A stretch of 32,271 bases of DNA from Burkholderiales bacterium (lineage in GTDB: Bacteria > Pseudomonadota > Gammaproteobacteria > Burkholderiales > Burkholderiaceae_C), in NCBI GenBank assembly GCA_016213265.1, contig JACRBA010000034.1:1-32271 (forward strand). Direction: 5' to 3'. The notes beneath the pieces are model-generated. The model made no database searches and had not been told where the DNA came from. It saw nothing but the letters and a program-made list of their open reading frames with translations. Below, one piece after another: positions 24,901-32,271 of this stretch. How positions within the stretch are numbered: position 1 is the stretch's first letter; the number at the start of each line of letters is the position of its first letter. Both the position numbers and the translations under genes were made by a program.

Positions 24901-25654
24901 CCAGCGGCTGCAGGTCCGCCCCTTGCCGCGCCATCTCCTCGAGCACGCCGGTGCGCACGAAGCCATAGTCGACGCGGCCGTCGAGCACAGCCCGCACCAC
25001 CTGGTCGTGGCTGCCCAGCATGCTTAGCCGCGCGTCGCGCGGCAGCCTGATGCCACGCTGCAGCAGCTCGAAGGCCTGCGCCTGGTAGCCGCCGAGGAAG
25101 GTGGTGCCGGGCACGGCGATGTGCTGGCCGCGCAGCTGATCCAGCCCGCCGCCGCGCGCCCGCTCGCGCCGGGTGATGACCACGCCGCCCAGCTGGGCCG
25201 TGGCGACGCCGCTTTCCACGCTGACGAGCGTGGCCAGCGCGCCCGACAACGCATGGCGCGTGCGCAGCAGCGTGTAGTGGCTGGGGTTGGTGACCAGCAG
25301 GTCCACCTCGCCCGCGGCGACCGCCCGCTCCAGCGAGGGGGCATCCAGCACGCGCAGGTGCACGGGCTCGTGGCCCAACTGGGCCGCCAGGTGGTCGGCC
25401 AGCGGCTGGTAGCGATGCTGCACCACTGCCTCGGGGCGATAGGCCAGCACCGCGAGCGTCAAGGCGGGTGCCGACAGCGGCAGCGCGAGCAACGCCAAGG
25501 CCACGGTGCGCGCCAGGCTGCCGCAGCCCACAAGGCGCGCGAGGTGCACCCAGGCCCCCCACGCCGGGGCGCGCCCCGGCCGCCGGCCAGCGCCCGGCCA
25601 CCGCGCCACCGGCACGCCCGTGCCTGGCGCCTGCGTTCCCCTTGCCCCCCGCAT
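21992..25654 (-). CDS. PhnD-like/PAS/PAS/GGDEF/EAL/CZB signalling protein
   Basis: The 1220-residue product starts with a membrane segment, then a PhnD-like periplasmic binding domain (about 45-305), a transmembrane helix (about 350-372), two PAS domains (about 385-630), GGDEF (motif intact at 715-719) and EAL (Glu844-Ala-Leu, with DDFGTGY, KIDQSFV and AEGVET all present). Both c-di-GMP synthesis and breakdown are thus possible. The C-terminus is a CZB zinc-binding domain with His1088, Cys1114, His1143 and His1147, the same ligand set and HxxxH spacing as E. coli DgcZ. ATG 25654 is chosen because it gives a normal signal region after AAGGG; longer starts up to GTG 25816 are open. The gene is convergent with the porin operon and probably not part of it. 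Confidence 0.9.
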   Translation of the reverse strand: MRGARGTQAPGTGVPVARWPGAGRRPGRAPAWGAWVHLARLVGCGSLARTVALALLALPLSAPALTLAVLAYRPEAVVQHRYQPLADHLAAQLGHEPVHLRVLDAPSLERAVAAGEVDLLVTNPSHYTLLRTRHALSGALATLVSVESGVATAQLGGVVITRRERARGGGLDQLRGQHIAVPGTTFLGGYQAQAFELLQRGIRLPRDARLSMLGSHDQVVRAVLDGRVDYGFVRTGVLEEMARQGADLQPLVVLNPQHPAQFPYRVSTRLYPEWAVVALPHVPPRQVRRIASSLLAIDEDSPVARAAGIGGFAPPGDYLPVEALAHSLGLPPFDEQPAFGLRDVWERWQPVWVLLILGAAAASTAAALQLRRRNRALECAQARLHESELHFRQLANGGPALLWTSDVQGWPDYFNEPWLQFTGRTLGQEVGEGWQQALHPDEREACLAICRAGLARRQPFHTEFRLRRADGVYRWFHMDSRPRHDSQGRFTGFIGQCYDVTERREAERRLSLAASVFTSAREGILITDPAGVIVEVNRAFCELSGFAPEDVVGRNARVLQSGRQGPEFYARMWAELLASGHWSGEVWNRRKNGEYYAESLTITAVCAPDGRVLHYVGLFTDITPQKEHQRQLERLAHYDPLTGLPNRVLLADRLEQAMARARRNGTRLVVALIDLDGFKAVNDQYGHQAGDELLVALAGRMRDALRQSDTIARVGGDEFVAVLTDLERDHDCLPMVQRLLAATAGPVPHGAQMLQVSGSIGFTFFPQDEPLPADQLLRQADQAMYQAKLAGRNRYQVFDAALDRDVRSRHEAVEEMRRALVAGQFELHYQPQVNMRTGAVVGMEALLRWRHPERGLLRPHAFLSTIEHHPLELDLGRWVIGAALRQMQAWGAQGQALKVSVNISAPHLQDPAFVTELQAMLRAHPDVPPDRLMLEVLETSALADIVGVSGVIAACQGLGVGVSLDDFGTGYASLTYLKHLPVREIKIDQSFVRDMLHDPDDLAILLGVQGLARAFRKEVVAEGVETESHGTLLLRLGCELGQGYGIARPMPAAEVPAWVAAWRPPEAWALARPLSGDALPFLYACVDHRAWLRALDGYLDGERHEPPPLDHTACRFGAWLHAVRADTGDATLASGLAALDELHRGLHVQAQALLQLHGQGLADEAAQRRGEVRAHSERLVRLLHAVGRMEPTAPVDDGVDQGADEGGVTRGGAPDARAAG

Positions 25655-25827
25655 GGATTCCCTTGTCCCGGCGCCAGGACGCGCGCCGCGCCGATGCGGC
25701 CCGCGCCGTGCTGGCGTGGCCCGATTGTCGCGCGGCATGCGGCTTGCCGAAGCCTGGGTACCCCATCCACCGGGCGCCACCGGCGGGCCGATGTGCCCGC
25801 CGCCGCGCCCCCACACAGGAGCATTGC

Positions 25828-26316
25828 ATGCAGAACGACCGCAGCATCGACCGAGATGACCGTGCCACCGCCAAGGGCGCCGTGGCAGGCGCCGCCGTGG
25901 GCGGCATCGCCGCCGGGGCCACTACCGGCGCGTTGGCCGGCGGCGTCACCGGCCCCGTGGGCGCGGCCATCGGCGCCGCCGCCGGCGCCGTGGTGGGCGC
26001 CCTGGCCGGGCGCTCCCGCGCCGACCACGACAGCTACTGGCGCGACAACTGGAACACCCGCCCGTACGTGCAGCCTGGCACGCGCTACGACGACTACGAG
26101 CCCGCCTACCGCCACGGCCTGGACGCGCACACCCGCTACCCCGGCCGCCCCTACGACGAGATCGAGGGCGACCTCGGCCGTGACTGGGCCAGCGCACGCG
26201 GCACGTCCTCGCTCGAATGGGAGCGCGCCAAGCACGCCACCCGTGACGCCTGGGAGCGCATGAAGGACACCGCCGAGCGCGCCATGCCCGGCGACGCCGA
26301 CCGCGACGGGCGCTGA
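25828..26316 (+). CDS. Glycine-zipper protein of unknown function
   Basis: The 162-residue product starts at ATG 25828 with AGGAG 6 nt upstream. Residues about 15-60 are a glycine-zipper region rich in GAxxG and GxxxG repeats (GAVAGAAVGGIAAGATTGALAG), which can insert in or pack at membranes. The rest is hydrophilic and Tyr/Arg/Asp-rich with a likely helical end (WERAKHATRDAWERMKDTAERA). No signal peptide is seen. Such proteins are often called stress-related hypothetical proteins in Burkholderiales, but the function is unknown. It is divergent from the GGDEF/EAL gene. Confidence 0.88.
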   Translation: MQNDRSIDRDDRATAKGAVAGAAVGGIAAGATTGALAGGVTGPVGAAIGAAAGAVVGALAGRSRADHDSYWRDNWNTRPYVQPGTRYDDYEPAYRHGLDAHTRYPGRPYDEIEGDLGRDWASARGTSSLEWERAKHATRDAWERMKDTAERAMPGDADRDGR

Positions 26317-26318
26317 GC

Positions 26319-26354
26319 CACACCACGCGTCGGCCTGCGGGGCCGGCGTGTGTG
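26319..26354 (+). terminator. Imperfect hairpin after glycine-zipper gene
   Basis: A CACAC-ACGC-CGGCC arm pairs with GGCCG-GCGT-GTGTG with small bulges. It starts 3 bp after the stop. No U-tract follows, so this is a tentative terminator. Confidence 0.4.
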
Positions 26355-26472
26355 CCGCTTGCCACGCGGCGGGCGGGCACCCCCTGCTGGGCTAGGGGGC
26401 GGGCACCGCACACGGCGACACAGGGCAGCCAGATACTGCGGCGCCCTGCCCCGCCACCGTGCACGCCCCGCC

Positions 26473-27642
26473 ATGACACCCTCTGCCCGCCTTGCTGCCC
26501 GCCCCGCCCGCATTGCCTCCCCCCCGGCCCTGGTGGCGCTCACTGGCGCGGCCCTGGCCGGCCTCACCGCCGCCATGCCCGCCTCGGCGGGCCAAGGCAC
26601 CTGGCGCCTGAACGACACGGGCCTCACCCAGTGCGTGGTGTTCGACCCCGAGGTCGGCTACGTCTTCACCCCCGCCTGTGCGGGCACCGGCCACGACGGC
26701 GAATTCGGCCGTGACGTGGCCCGCCCCGGCCACGGCGATGGCCATGCCGGCTTCAGCTTCGAGAAGATCGGCCCGGCCGGCGAGACGCTGCCCCGCACGG
26801 CGCCGGTCTGGTCCTGCGTGCGCGACCGGGTCACCGGCGCCATGTGGGAGGTGAAGACCAGCGACGGCGGCCCGCGCGACGCAGCGCGCCGCTTCCTGAA
26901 CCTGGGCGATGGCCAGGCAGGTGACGCCAGCGCCTACGTGGCCGAGGCCAACGCCTCGGCGCTGTGCGGCGCCAGCGACTGGCGCCTGCCCACGCGGCGC
27001 GAGCTGGAAAGCCTCATGGACTTTTCCGTGCGCGAGGGCGGCCCGCTGATCGACCACCGCTGGTTCCCCCACACCCCCGCCGCGCTGCACTGGAGCGCCA
27101 CCCCGGCCGAGGTGCACGGCGGCAGCCCCGCCTACCGCTGGGCGGTGAACTTCTACAGCGGTGGCACACTCTGGTACGGCGGCCAGTACGGCGAATTCGC
27201 CGTGCGCCTGGTGCGCGACGGCGCTGTCCTGCCCAAGCGCCGCTGGCAGGCCAATGGCGCCGAGCTGCGCGACAAATCCACCGGCCTGGTGTGGCGCCGC
27301 TGCGCCGAAGGCCAGGCCTGGACGGGCAGCACCTGCGCAGGCTCACCCACGACCTTCCTCACCATCCGCGACGCGGTGGCCCACGCGCAAGGCCAGGCCG
27401 CGTCCAGCGGCCAGGGCTGGCGCGTGCCCAACATCAAGGAGCTGGCAAGCCTGGCCGAATCCCGCGTGCAGCGGCCGGCCATCGACACCGCCGCCTTCCC
27501 CGGCTTCGTCACCGAGAGCTACCACTCGGCCACGCACTGGACCGAGAACGCGGTGTTCAACTGGCGCATCCAGTTTGCCGACGGCAGCATGGCGCGCGAC
27601 CACTGGGGCGGCAAGCTGCTGCTGGTGCGCGACGGCGAGTGA
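26473..27642 (+). CDS. Secreted DUF1566 (Lcl C-terminal domain) protein
   Basis: The 389-residue product has a signal peptide ending near ASA and two tandem DUF1566/Lcl-like units. The first has RVTGAMWEVK, CGASDWRLPTRRELESL and WSATP; the second has KSTGLVWRRC, GWRVPNIKELASL and HSATHWT. The paired T-G-x-x-W and WRxPxxxEL motifs are the family signature. The Legionella Lcl domain binds glycosaminoglycans, but most members have no known role. No Shine-Dalgarno is obvious; the ATG was chosen because it leads straight into the signal peptide. The gene ends 12 bp from a convergent antiporter gene. Confidence 0.85.
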   Translation: MTPSARLAARPARIASPPALVALTGAALAGLTAAMPASAGQGTWRLNDTGLTQCVVFDPEVGYVFTPACAGTGHDGEFGRDVARPGHGDGHAGFSFEKIGPAGETLPRTAPVWSCVRDRVTGAMWEVKTSDGGPRDAARRFLNLGDGQAGDASAYVAEANASALCGASDWRLPTRRELESLMDFSVREGGPLIDHRWFPHTPAALHWSATPAEVHGGSPAYRWAVNFYSGGTLWYGGQYGEFAVRLVRDGAVLPKRRWQANGAELRDKSTGLVWRRCAEGQAWTGSTCAGSPTTFLTIRDAVAHAQGQAASSGQGWRVPNIKELASLAESRVQRPAIDTAAFPGFVTESYHSATHWTENAVFNWRIQFADGSMARDHWGGKLLLVRDGE

Positions 27643-27654
27643 CGCCGCCGGCCG

Positions 27655-28911
27655 TCAATGCGGGGCAGGTGCTTCCGGCGGCACCGAGCGCCGCACCACG
27701 CGGCCGATCGTCAGCCCCTGCACGAGGATGGAAAAGACCACCACGCAGTAGGTGAGCGCGAGCACGGTGTCACGGTGCTCGCCCGCGGGCAGAGACAGGG
27801 CCAACGCCACCGAGATGCCACCACGCAGGCCGCCCCAGGCCAGCACCCGTGACGACCCGCGGGGCAGGCGGAAGAAGTCGTGGAGACCGGCCACCGGCAG
27901 CCCCACGGTGACCCACCGCGCCAGCAGCGTCACACCGATGGCCGCCGCGCCCGCCACCAGCAGCGGGCCCGTGAAGGCGATGAGCAGCACCTCGAAGCCG
28001 ATGAGCACGAACAGCACCGCGTTCAGGATCTCGTCGTTGAGCTCCCAGAACATGTCGACATAGCGGCGCGTGGTCTGCGACATCGCCTCGGCCCGGCCGT
28101 GGTTGCCCACGATGAGGCCGGTGACCACCATGGCCAGCGGGCCGGAGACGTGCAGGTGGTTGGCCAGGGCGTAGCCGCCCACCACCGCGGCCAGCGTGAG
28201 CAGCACCTCCACCTGGTACTGGTCGATGCTCTTGAGCAGGCGGTACGTCACCCAGCCCAGCACGCCCCCAAAGGCCAGGCCGCCGCCCACCTCCTGCACC
28301 AGCAAGCGCGCGGCGGCCTGCGGCGCCGGCACGTCGCCCCCGCTGACCGCCACACCGAGCAGCAGCAGGAACAGCACCACGCCCACGCCGTCGTTGAACA
28401 GCGACTCGCCGGCAATCACCAGCTCCAGCTGCCGGGGAGCACCGGCCGACTTCAGGATGCCCATCACCGCGATCGGGTCGGTGGGCGAGATGAGCGCGCC
28501 GAACAGCAGGCAGTAGCTCAGCGACAGCGGCACGCCCAGCCAGGGCAGCACCAGCCACATGCCGACGCCCACCAGCAGCGTCGATGCCAGCGTGGCAGCG
28601 AATGCCAGCACACCGATCGGCCAGCGGTAGGCGCGCAGCTCACTCAGGTCCACATGCAAGGCGCCCGCGAACAGCAGGAACGACAGCATGCCCTGCATGA
28701 GCACCGCCGAGAAATCGATGGACCTCAGCAGAGACACCTCGTACTCGCGCAGCCCGCCGTCGAGACCCAGCGCGTTCAGGCCCACGAGCAGCAGCGACAG
28801 CCCCAGCGCGATGGCCATCACCCCGATGGTCGTCGGCAGCCGCACGAACCGGTGGTTGAGGTACGCCAGCACGGCGGTGGCGACGAGGCAGAGGGCGGCA
28901 ATGTCGAGCAT
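27655..28911 (-). CDS. Na+/H+ antiporter of CPA1 (NhaP) family
   Basis: The 418-residue product is almost wholly hydrophobic with about 12 membrane segments. CPA1 motifs are visible: FAGALHVDLSEL, LFGALISPTDPIAVMGIL and AGESLFNDGVGVVLF, where the ND pair is the ion-binding site, and WGGLRGGISVALALSLP near the end. It would exchange Na+ or K+ for protons at the inner membrane. ATG 28911 is preferred; an ATG nine codons upstream (28938) is possible. There is no cytoplasmic regulatory tail beyond the membrane part, so it is the short form of the family. It is not obviously linked to its neighbours. Confidence 0.94.
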   Translation of the reverse strand: MLDIAALCLVATAVLAYLNHRFVRLPTTIGVMAIALGLSLLLVGLNALGLDGGLREYEVSLLRSIDFSAVLMQGMLSFLLFAGALHVDLSELRAYRWPIGVLAFAATLASTLLVGVGMWLVLPWLGVPLSLSYCLLFGALISPTDPIAVMGILKSAGAPRQLELVIAGESLFNDGVGVVLFLLLLGVAVSGGDVPAPQAAARLLVQEVGGGLAFGGVLGWVTYRLLKSIDQYQVEVLLTLAAVVGGYALANHLHVSGPLAMVVTGLIVGNHGRAEAMSQTTRRYVDMFWELNDEILNAVLFVLIGFEVLLIAFTGPLLVAGAAAIGVTLLARWVTVGLPVAGLHDFFRLPRGSSRVLAWGGLRGGISVALALSLPAGEHRDTVLALTYCVVVFSILVQGLTIGRVVRRSVPPEAPAPH

Positions 28912-28979
28912 GGTGGCGTGCGCGGGCGGACCGGGCATTCTGCCCACGCGCGGCGCCGCATCCGCCACGCGCCGGGGGC

Positions 28980-30020
28980 TCAGAACTCGGTGATGACCGT
29001 GACGCCCGTGCCTTCGAAGCGGTCCATGTGCATCAGCGCCTCGACCGATTGCGCCAGGCTGATGCGCCGGCCCACCAGCTGGGCGGGGGTGAGCTGGCCG
29101 CTTTGCACCATGGCCAGCATGGCGCCGTAGCGGTGGGCCTGCATGCCGTGGCTGCCCAGGATCTCCAGCTCGTGGGCGATCACCTTGCTCATCGGGATGG
29201 CCGGCGTGCTGTGCTCGGCCAGCATCAGGCCCACCTGCACATGCTTGCCGCGCTTGCGCAGGTTGCTGATGGAGTTGAAGCAGGTGGTGGGGTGGCCCAG
29301 CGCGTCGAGCGACACATGCGCGCCGCCGCGGCTGATGTCGATGACGGCGGCCGCCACGTCGTCCACCTGGCTGGCGTTCACGGTGGCCACCGCGCCCAGC
29401 GCGCGGGCCAGCGCGAGCTTGTCCTCGGCGATGTCGATGGCGATGACCTGCGCCCCCACGGCGCGGGCGATCATGATGGCCGACAGGCCCACGCCGCCGC
29501 AGCCGTGCACGGCCACCCACTGGCCGGCCGACACGCGGCCCTGGTCGACGACGGCGCGAAACGAGGTGACGAAGCGGCAGCCGAGGCTCGCGGCGGTGGC
29601 GAAATCCAGCGTGTCAGGCAGCGCCACCAGGTTCAGATCGGCGTGGTGGATGCCCACGTACTCGGCGAACGAGCCCCAGTGCGTGAAGCCGGGCTGGAAC
29701 TGGTGGTCGCACACCTGCTGGTGGCCGGCGTGGCACTCGGGGCAGGCGCCGCAGCCCCCCACGAACGGCACCGTGATGCGGTCGCCGATCTTCCAGCGCC
29801 GCACCTCGCGCCCGACGGCGACGATGGTGCCCGCCAGCTCATGGCCCGGCACGTGGGGCAGCACGATGTCGGTGTCGTGGCCCACCCAGCCGTGCCAATC
29901 GCTGCGGCACACGCCGCTGGCCATGACCTGCACCACGACACCGTCGGGCGCGGGCGTGGGGTCGGGCACCGAGCGCACCTGCGGGGTGGCACGGAAGGCT
30001 TCGTAGATGACGGCTTTCAT
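28980..30020 (-). CDS. Zinc-dependent alcohol dehydrogenase family protein
   Basis: The 346-residue product belongs to the medium-chain dehydrogenase/reductase family. Catalytic zinc ligands are Cys38 and the His60-Glu61 pair in PGHE, and structural zinc ligands are Cys90, Cys93, Cys96 and Cys104. The NAD(P)-binding site GCGGVG lies near residues 170-175. It oxidises an alcohol or reduces an aldehyde; the substrate is not defined. The start ATG at 30020 has AGGAG about 9 nt upstream. It diverges from an Lrp/AsnC-family gene with a 133-bp shared region, so regulation by that protein is likely. Confidence 0.95.
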   Translation of the reverse strand: MKAVIYEAFRATPQVRSVPDPTPAPDGVVVQVMASGVCRSDWHGWVGHDTDIVLPHVPGHELAGTIVAVGREVRRWKIGDRITVPFVGGCGACPECHAGHQQVCDHQFQPGFTHWGSFAEYVGIHHADLNLVALPDTLDFATAASLGCRFVTSFRAVVDQGRVSAGQWVAVHGCGGVGLSAIMIARAVGAQVIAIDIAEDKLALARALGAVATVNASQVDDVAAAVIDISRGGAHVSLDALGHPTTCFNSISNLRKRGKHVQVGLMLAEHSTPAIPMSKVIAHELEILGSHGMQAHRYGAMLAMVQSGQLTPAQLVGRRISLAQSVEALMHMDRFEGTGVTVITEF

Positions 30021-30153
30021 GGCTCAGGCTCCTGGTCAGCCCGCGCCACTGTACGCAGAGCGGCTGAAATTGCCTTTCTGATTGCGCCTACAGTTCGGCC
30101 AGAAACGAAGCACTCACCCAGTCTTCTCCACCGATCTGAAGGAATCATTCACC

Positions 30154-30639
30154 ATGACGCCACTCGACAAGGTGGACGCCGCCATCGTGGACCGGCTGCA
30201 GCGCGATGGCCGCCTGTCCATCGCCAAGCTCGCCGACGAGCTGGCCCTCAGCGAGGCCTCGTGCTGGCGGCGCCAGAAGCGCCTGGAAGAGCGCGGTGTC
30301 ATCAAGGGCTACCAGGCCGTGCTCGACCGCCGGCAGGTGGGCGGCGGCGTGCTCGCCTTCGTGCAGATCGGCTGCACCCAGCACGGCGAGGAAGTCACCG
30401 CCGCCTTCGAACGCCTCATCCAGGCCTGCCCCCAGGTGCTGAGCTGCCACAACACCACCGGCGAGGCCGATTTCCTGCTGCAGGTGATCGCCCGCGACCT
30501 GGACGACTACAGCGACTTCGTCGAGCGCGTGCTCAGAAAACTGCCCGGCGTGTCGTCCATCCGCTCGCACCTCTCGCTGCGCGAACTGAAATCCACGCAT
30601 GCGCTGCCGGTGCTGGATTGGTTGCGGGCGCCGGGGTGA
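30154..30639 (+). CDS. Lrp/AsnC-family transcriptional regulator
   Basis: The 161-residue product has the Lrp N-terminal helix-turn-helix (LDKVDAAIVDRLQRDGRLS then LADELALSEASCWRRQKRLE) and a C-terminal RAM ligand-binding domain (from about residue 65, ending in LRELKSTHALP). Length and layout are typical. AAGGAA lies 9 nt before the ATG. Divergent placement next to the alcohol dehydrogenase gene is a common arrangement of regulator and target. Its effector, probably an amino acid or related small molecule, is unknown. Confidence 0.94.
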   Translation: MTPLDKVDAAIVDRLQRDGRLSIAKLADELALSEASCWRRQKRLEERGVIKGYQAVLDRRQVGGGVLAFVQIGCTQHGEEVTAAFERLIQACPQVLSCHNTTGEADFLLQVIARDLDDYSDFVERVLRKLPGVSSIRSHLSLRELKSTHALPVLDWLRAPG

Positions 30640-30698
30640 CACGGGCACCGGCACAGCGCTTGCCGCCCCGATGTGGGCTTGCGCACCAAGGACTGTCG

Positions 30699-31142
30699 AT
30701 GACCGCCATCCACGAAGTGTTCCCCTACCTGATGGTGCGCGATGCCGCCGCTGCGATCACGTTCTACCAGCAGGCCTTCGGCGCGGTGGAGCTGTTCCGC
30801 CTCGTCGAACCGTCCGGCCGCATCGGCCACGCCGAGTTGCAGCTCGGCCCGGCCGTGCTGATGGTGTGTGACGAGTTTCCCGAGTACGGCATGGTGGGCC
30901 CGCAGGGCGGGCAGTTCACCGGCTGCACGCTCCATCTGCATGTGGACGACGCCGATGCCATGGCCGAGCGCGCCGTGGCCGCCGGCGCCACCCTGCTGAT
31001 GCCGCCCACCGACCAGTTCTACGGCGAGCGCTCATGCCGGCTGCGCGACCCCTTCGGCCATGCGTGGCTGCTCGGCCACTCGATCGAGAAGCTGGATCCG
31101 GACGAGATGCAGCGCCGCTATACCGCGCTGTTCGAGGGGTGA
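30699..31142 (+). CDS. VOC-family (glyoxalase/PhnB-like) protein
   Basis: The 147-residue product has the two beta-alpha-beta-beta-beta modules of the vicinal oxygen chelate fold: PYLMVRDAAAAITFYQQAFGA opens the first and a second strand set contains CTLHLHVDDADAMAERAVAAGA. The end DPFGHAWLLG is characteristic of PhnB/YdcE-type members. The reaction cannot be predicted; relatives include metal-dependent isomerases and resistance proteins. AAGGA lies 6-7 nt before the ATG. It follows the Lrp-type gene by 59 bp in the same direction. Confidence 0.92.
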   Translation: MTAIHEVFPYLMVRDAAAAITFYQQAFGAVELFRLVEPSGRIGHAELQLGPAVLMVCDEFPEYGMVGPQGGQFTGCTLHLHVDDADAMAERAVAAGATLLMPPTDQFYGERSCRLRDPFGHAWLLGHSIEKLDPDEMQRRYTALFEG

Positions 31143-31241
31143 GGCACCCCTGGGGCGGGCCACGGCGACTGCCGATGTCGATGCCGCGGTGACTCGAACG
31201 TCGTGAGGGACACAGGCCCCCTCTCACTGACAGGAGTCCCC

Positions 31242-31943
31242 ATGCCCCCCACCCTCACCCCGGCCGACCAGCTCGCCGCCCTGGGCCACACGCCCTTCCC
31301 CGGCGCATCCGACGCGTACGAGGCGGCCCGTCGCCGCCTGCTGGCCGAGGAGATCGAGCTGCGCCGCCACCTCGCCCGCGTCGCCGAGCAGCGCCGTGCC
31401 CTGCCGCCGGGGCCGGTCATCAGCAAGGACTACCGCTTCATCGACACCCAGGGCCGCGAGGTCGGCCTGCTCGACCTCTTCGACGGCCACGACACGCTGG
31501 TGACCTACTTCTGGATGTTCGGGCCGCAGCGCGCGCGCCCGTGCCCGATGTGCACCAACCTGCTCGGCGGCCTGAACGGCAACGCCGCCGACATCCGCCA
31601 GCGCGTCGCCCTGAAGGTGCTGGGCCGCTCCACGGTGGAGCGCCAGGTCGCCTTCGCGGTGGAACGCGGCTGGCGCGGCCTGAGCTTCGTGCAGACCGTG
31701 GGCGACGACTACGCGCTCGACCTGGGCGCGCTGCAGCCCGATGGCAGCGAGTACCCCGCGCTCGTGGTCTTCCAGCGCGACGGCGATCGCGTGCGCCTGT
31801 TCTGGGCTGGCGGCATGACGGGCGAGATGGCCGACCCCGGGCAGGACCCACGCGGGGCACCCGACCTCGCACCGCTGTGGAACGTGCTGGACCTGACGCC
31901 CGAGGGGCGGGGAACCGACTGGTACCCGAAACTGAGCTACTAG
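31242..31943 (+). CDS. DUF899 thioredoxin-like protein
   Basis: The 233-residue product matches the DUF899 family: an N-terminal helical part (AYEAARRRLLAEEIELRRHL), then FIDTQGREVGLLDLFDG, and a thioredoxin-like core with CPMC (Cys101 and Cys104) at the usual CxxC place, then GLSFVQTVGDDYALDLG. It may be a cytoplasmic redox protein; substrates are unknown. AGGAG lies just before the ATG at suitable spacing. It follows the VOC gene by 99 bp. Confidence 0.9.
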   Translation: MPPTLTPADQLAALGHTPFPGASDAYEAARRRLLAEEIELRRHLARVAEQRRALPPGPVISKDYRFIDTQGREVGLLDLFDGHDTLVTYFWMFGPQRARPCPMCTNLLGGLNGNAADIRQRVALKVLGRSTVERQVAFAVERGWRGLSFVQTVGDDYALDLGALQPDGSEYPALVVFQRDGDRVRLFWAGGMTGEMADPGQDPRGAPDLAPLWNVLDLTPEGRGTDWYPKLSY

Positions 31944-31992
31944 CCGCCCCGCGCCCGGCCAGCCATCGGCGTGGGGGTGCGCCCGACGCAGG

Positions 31993-32130
31993 TCAGGCCG
32001 CGTGCACCCGATTGCGCTGCGCCTGCACCTTGGCCCGCATCGCAGCCTGCGCGGCACGCACCATCAGCTCCTGCACCGTCACCGGCTGGCCCCCCTGCTG
32101 TGACGCCGCCACGCCCACGGTGATCGTCAT
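31993..32130 (-). pseudogene. Decayed C-terminal fragment of a GGDEF domain
   Basis: An open frame of 45 codons reads MTITVGVAASQQ, then VTVQELMVRAAQAAMRAK and QRNRVHAA. This follows the end of diguanylate cyclase domains (TxSIGVA, then ADxALYxAKxxGRNRV). The usual Asp and Tyr are replaced (RAAQAAMRAK), and the Gly before RNRV is lost. The open frame extends upstream to about 32235 (CAVAF and similar residues before the Met look related) but meets a stop, and no GGDEF motif lies in the remaining DNA. It is most likely a truncated relic. Confidence 0.55.
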
Positions 32131-32191
32131 GGCTCCGCGTCGTTTCGTGTGGAACGCGACAGCACATCTCTGGCGTGAAGTTGCGGCGTGA

Positions 32192-32271
32192 TCAGCGGGA
32201 TGCGGCGGGTGCGAATGGCGAGGCCGGCAGGTGCGTAAGCTTGCTCAGTCGCAGGTAGGCGATGTTGATGA
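32192..32271 (-). CDS. Possible 3' end of a gene running in from the right
   Basis: A minus-strand frame is open from the window edge to a TGA at 32194-32192 and would encode 26 C-terminal residues including INIAYLRLSKLTHLPASP. It is too short to identify, and could be chance. Confidence 0.25.
   Translation of the reverse strand, partial: INIAYLRLSKLTHLPASPFAPAASR

Noticed and set aside
22568-25027. Long plus-strand open frame (819 codons) across the GGDEF/EAL gene
   Set aside because: No motif or signal, composition typical of an antisense shadow; the minus strand encodes intact PAS, GGDEF and EAL domains.

Overview
The window is very GC-rich DNA (roughly 70% G+C by eye) with the style of a beta-proteobacterium of the order Burkholderiales: tightly packed genes, many ATGA start/stop overlaps, G/C third positions, and genes such as a DUF1566 protein, a multi-domain GGDEF/EAL protein and Lrp-ADH pairs common there. 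The taxonomic placement is inference; no database search was made.

Positions 1-21987 form a carbohydrate-utilisation locus, most likely for a beta-glucan. At the left, a plus-strand run encodes the end of an (alpha/alpha)6-barrel glycosidase-like protein, a MalK-type ATPase, a lipoprotein esterase and a large GH94-type phosphorylase. Facing it, an eight-gene minus-strand run reads from 14723 down to 6898: sugar-binding protein, two permeases, a second MalK-type ATPase, a short AraC-type regulator, a secreted protein with a GH16-like domain whose active-site motif is degenerate, a lipoprotein, and a canonical lichenase-type GH16 enzyme. It ends at a clean intrinsic terminator (6835-6865). A LacI-family regulator (14994-16025) lies just upstream of that operon and diverges from a plus-strand operon of five genes: GH1 beta-glucosidase, a clan GH-A glycosidase, a GH26 glycosidase, a lipoprotein and a LamB-type porin (16172-21957).

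Near-identical LacI-type operators sit before both operons (14784-14797 and 16137-16150), so one repressor probably controls import and degradation together. A coherent model is: secreted GH16, GH26 and GH-A enzymes cut polysaccharide, the LamB-type porin passes oligosaccharides, the binding-protein ABC transporter imports them, and GH1 and the GH94-type phosphorylase finish the job inside. The most unusual feature is a three-member family of exported modules (a DLSGY-like strand, two conserved cysteines, the second in GYC), two as lipoproteins and one fused to the degenerate GH16 domain. I do not recognise this module; it may be an undescribed glycan-binding family.

Positions 21992-32271 look like ordinary accessory and housekeeping genes: a PhnD-like/PAS/PAS/GGDEF/EAL signalling protein with a C-terminal CZB zinc-binding domain, a glycine-zipper protein, a DUF1566 protein, a CPA1 Na+/H+ antiporter, a zinc alcohol dehydrogenase divergent from an Lrp/AsnC regulator, a VOC protein, a DUF899 protein, and a decayed fragment of a GGDEF domain at the right edge. 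I saw no rRNA, tRNA, CRISPR array or insertion sequence.
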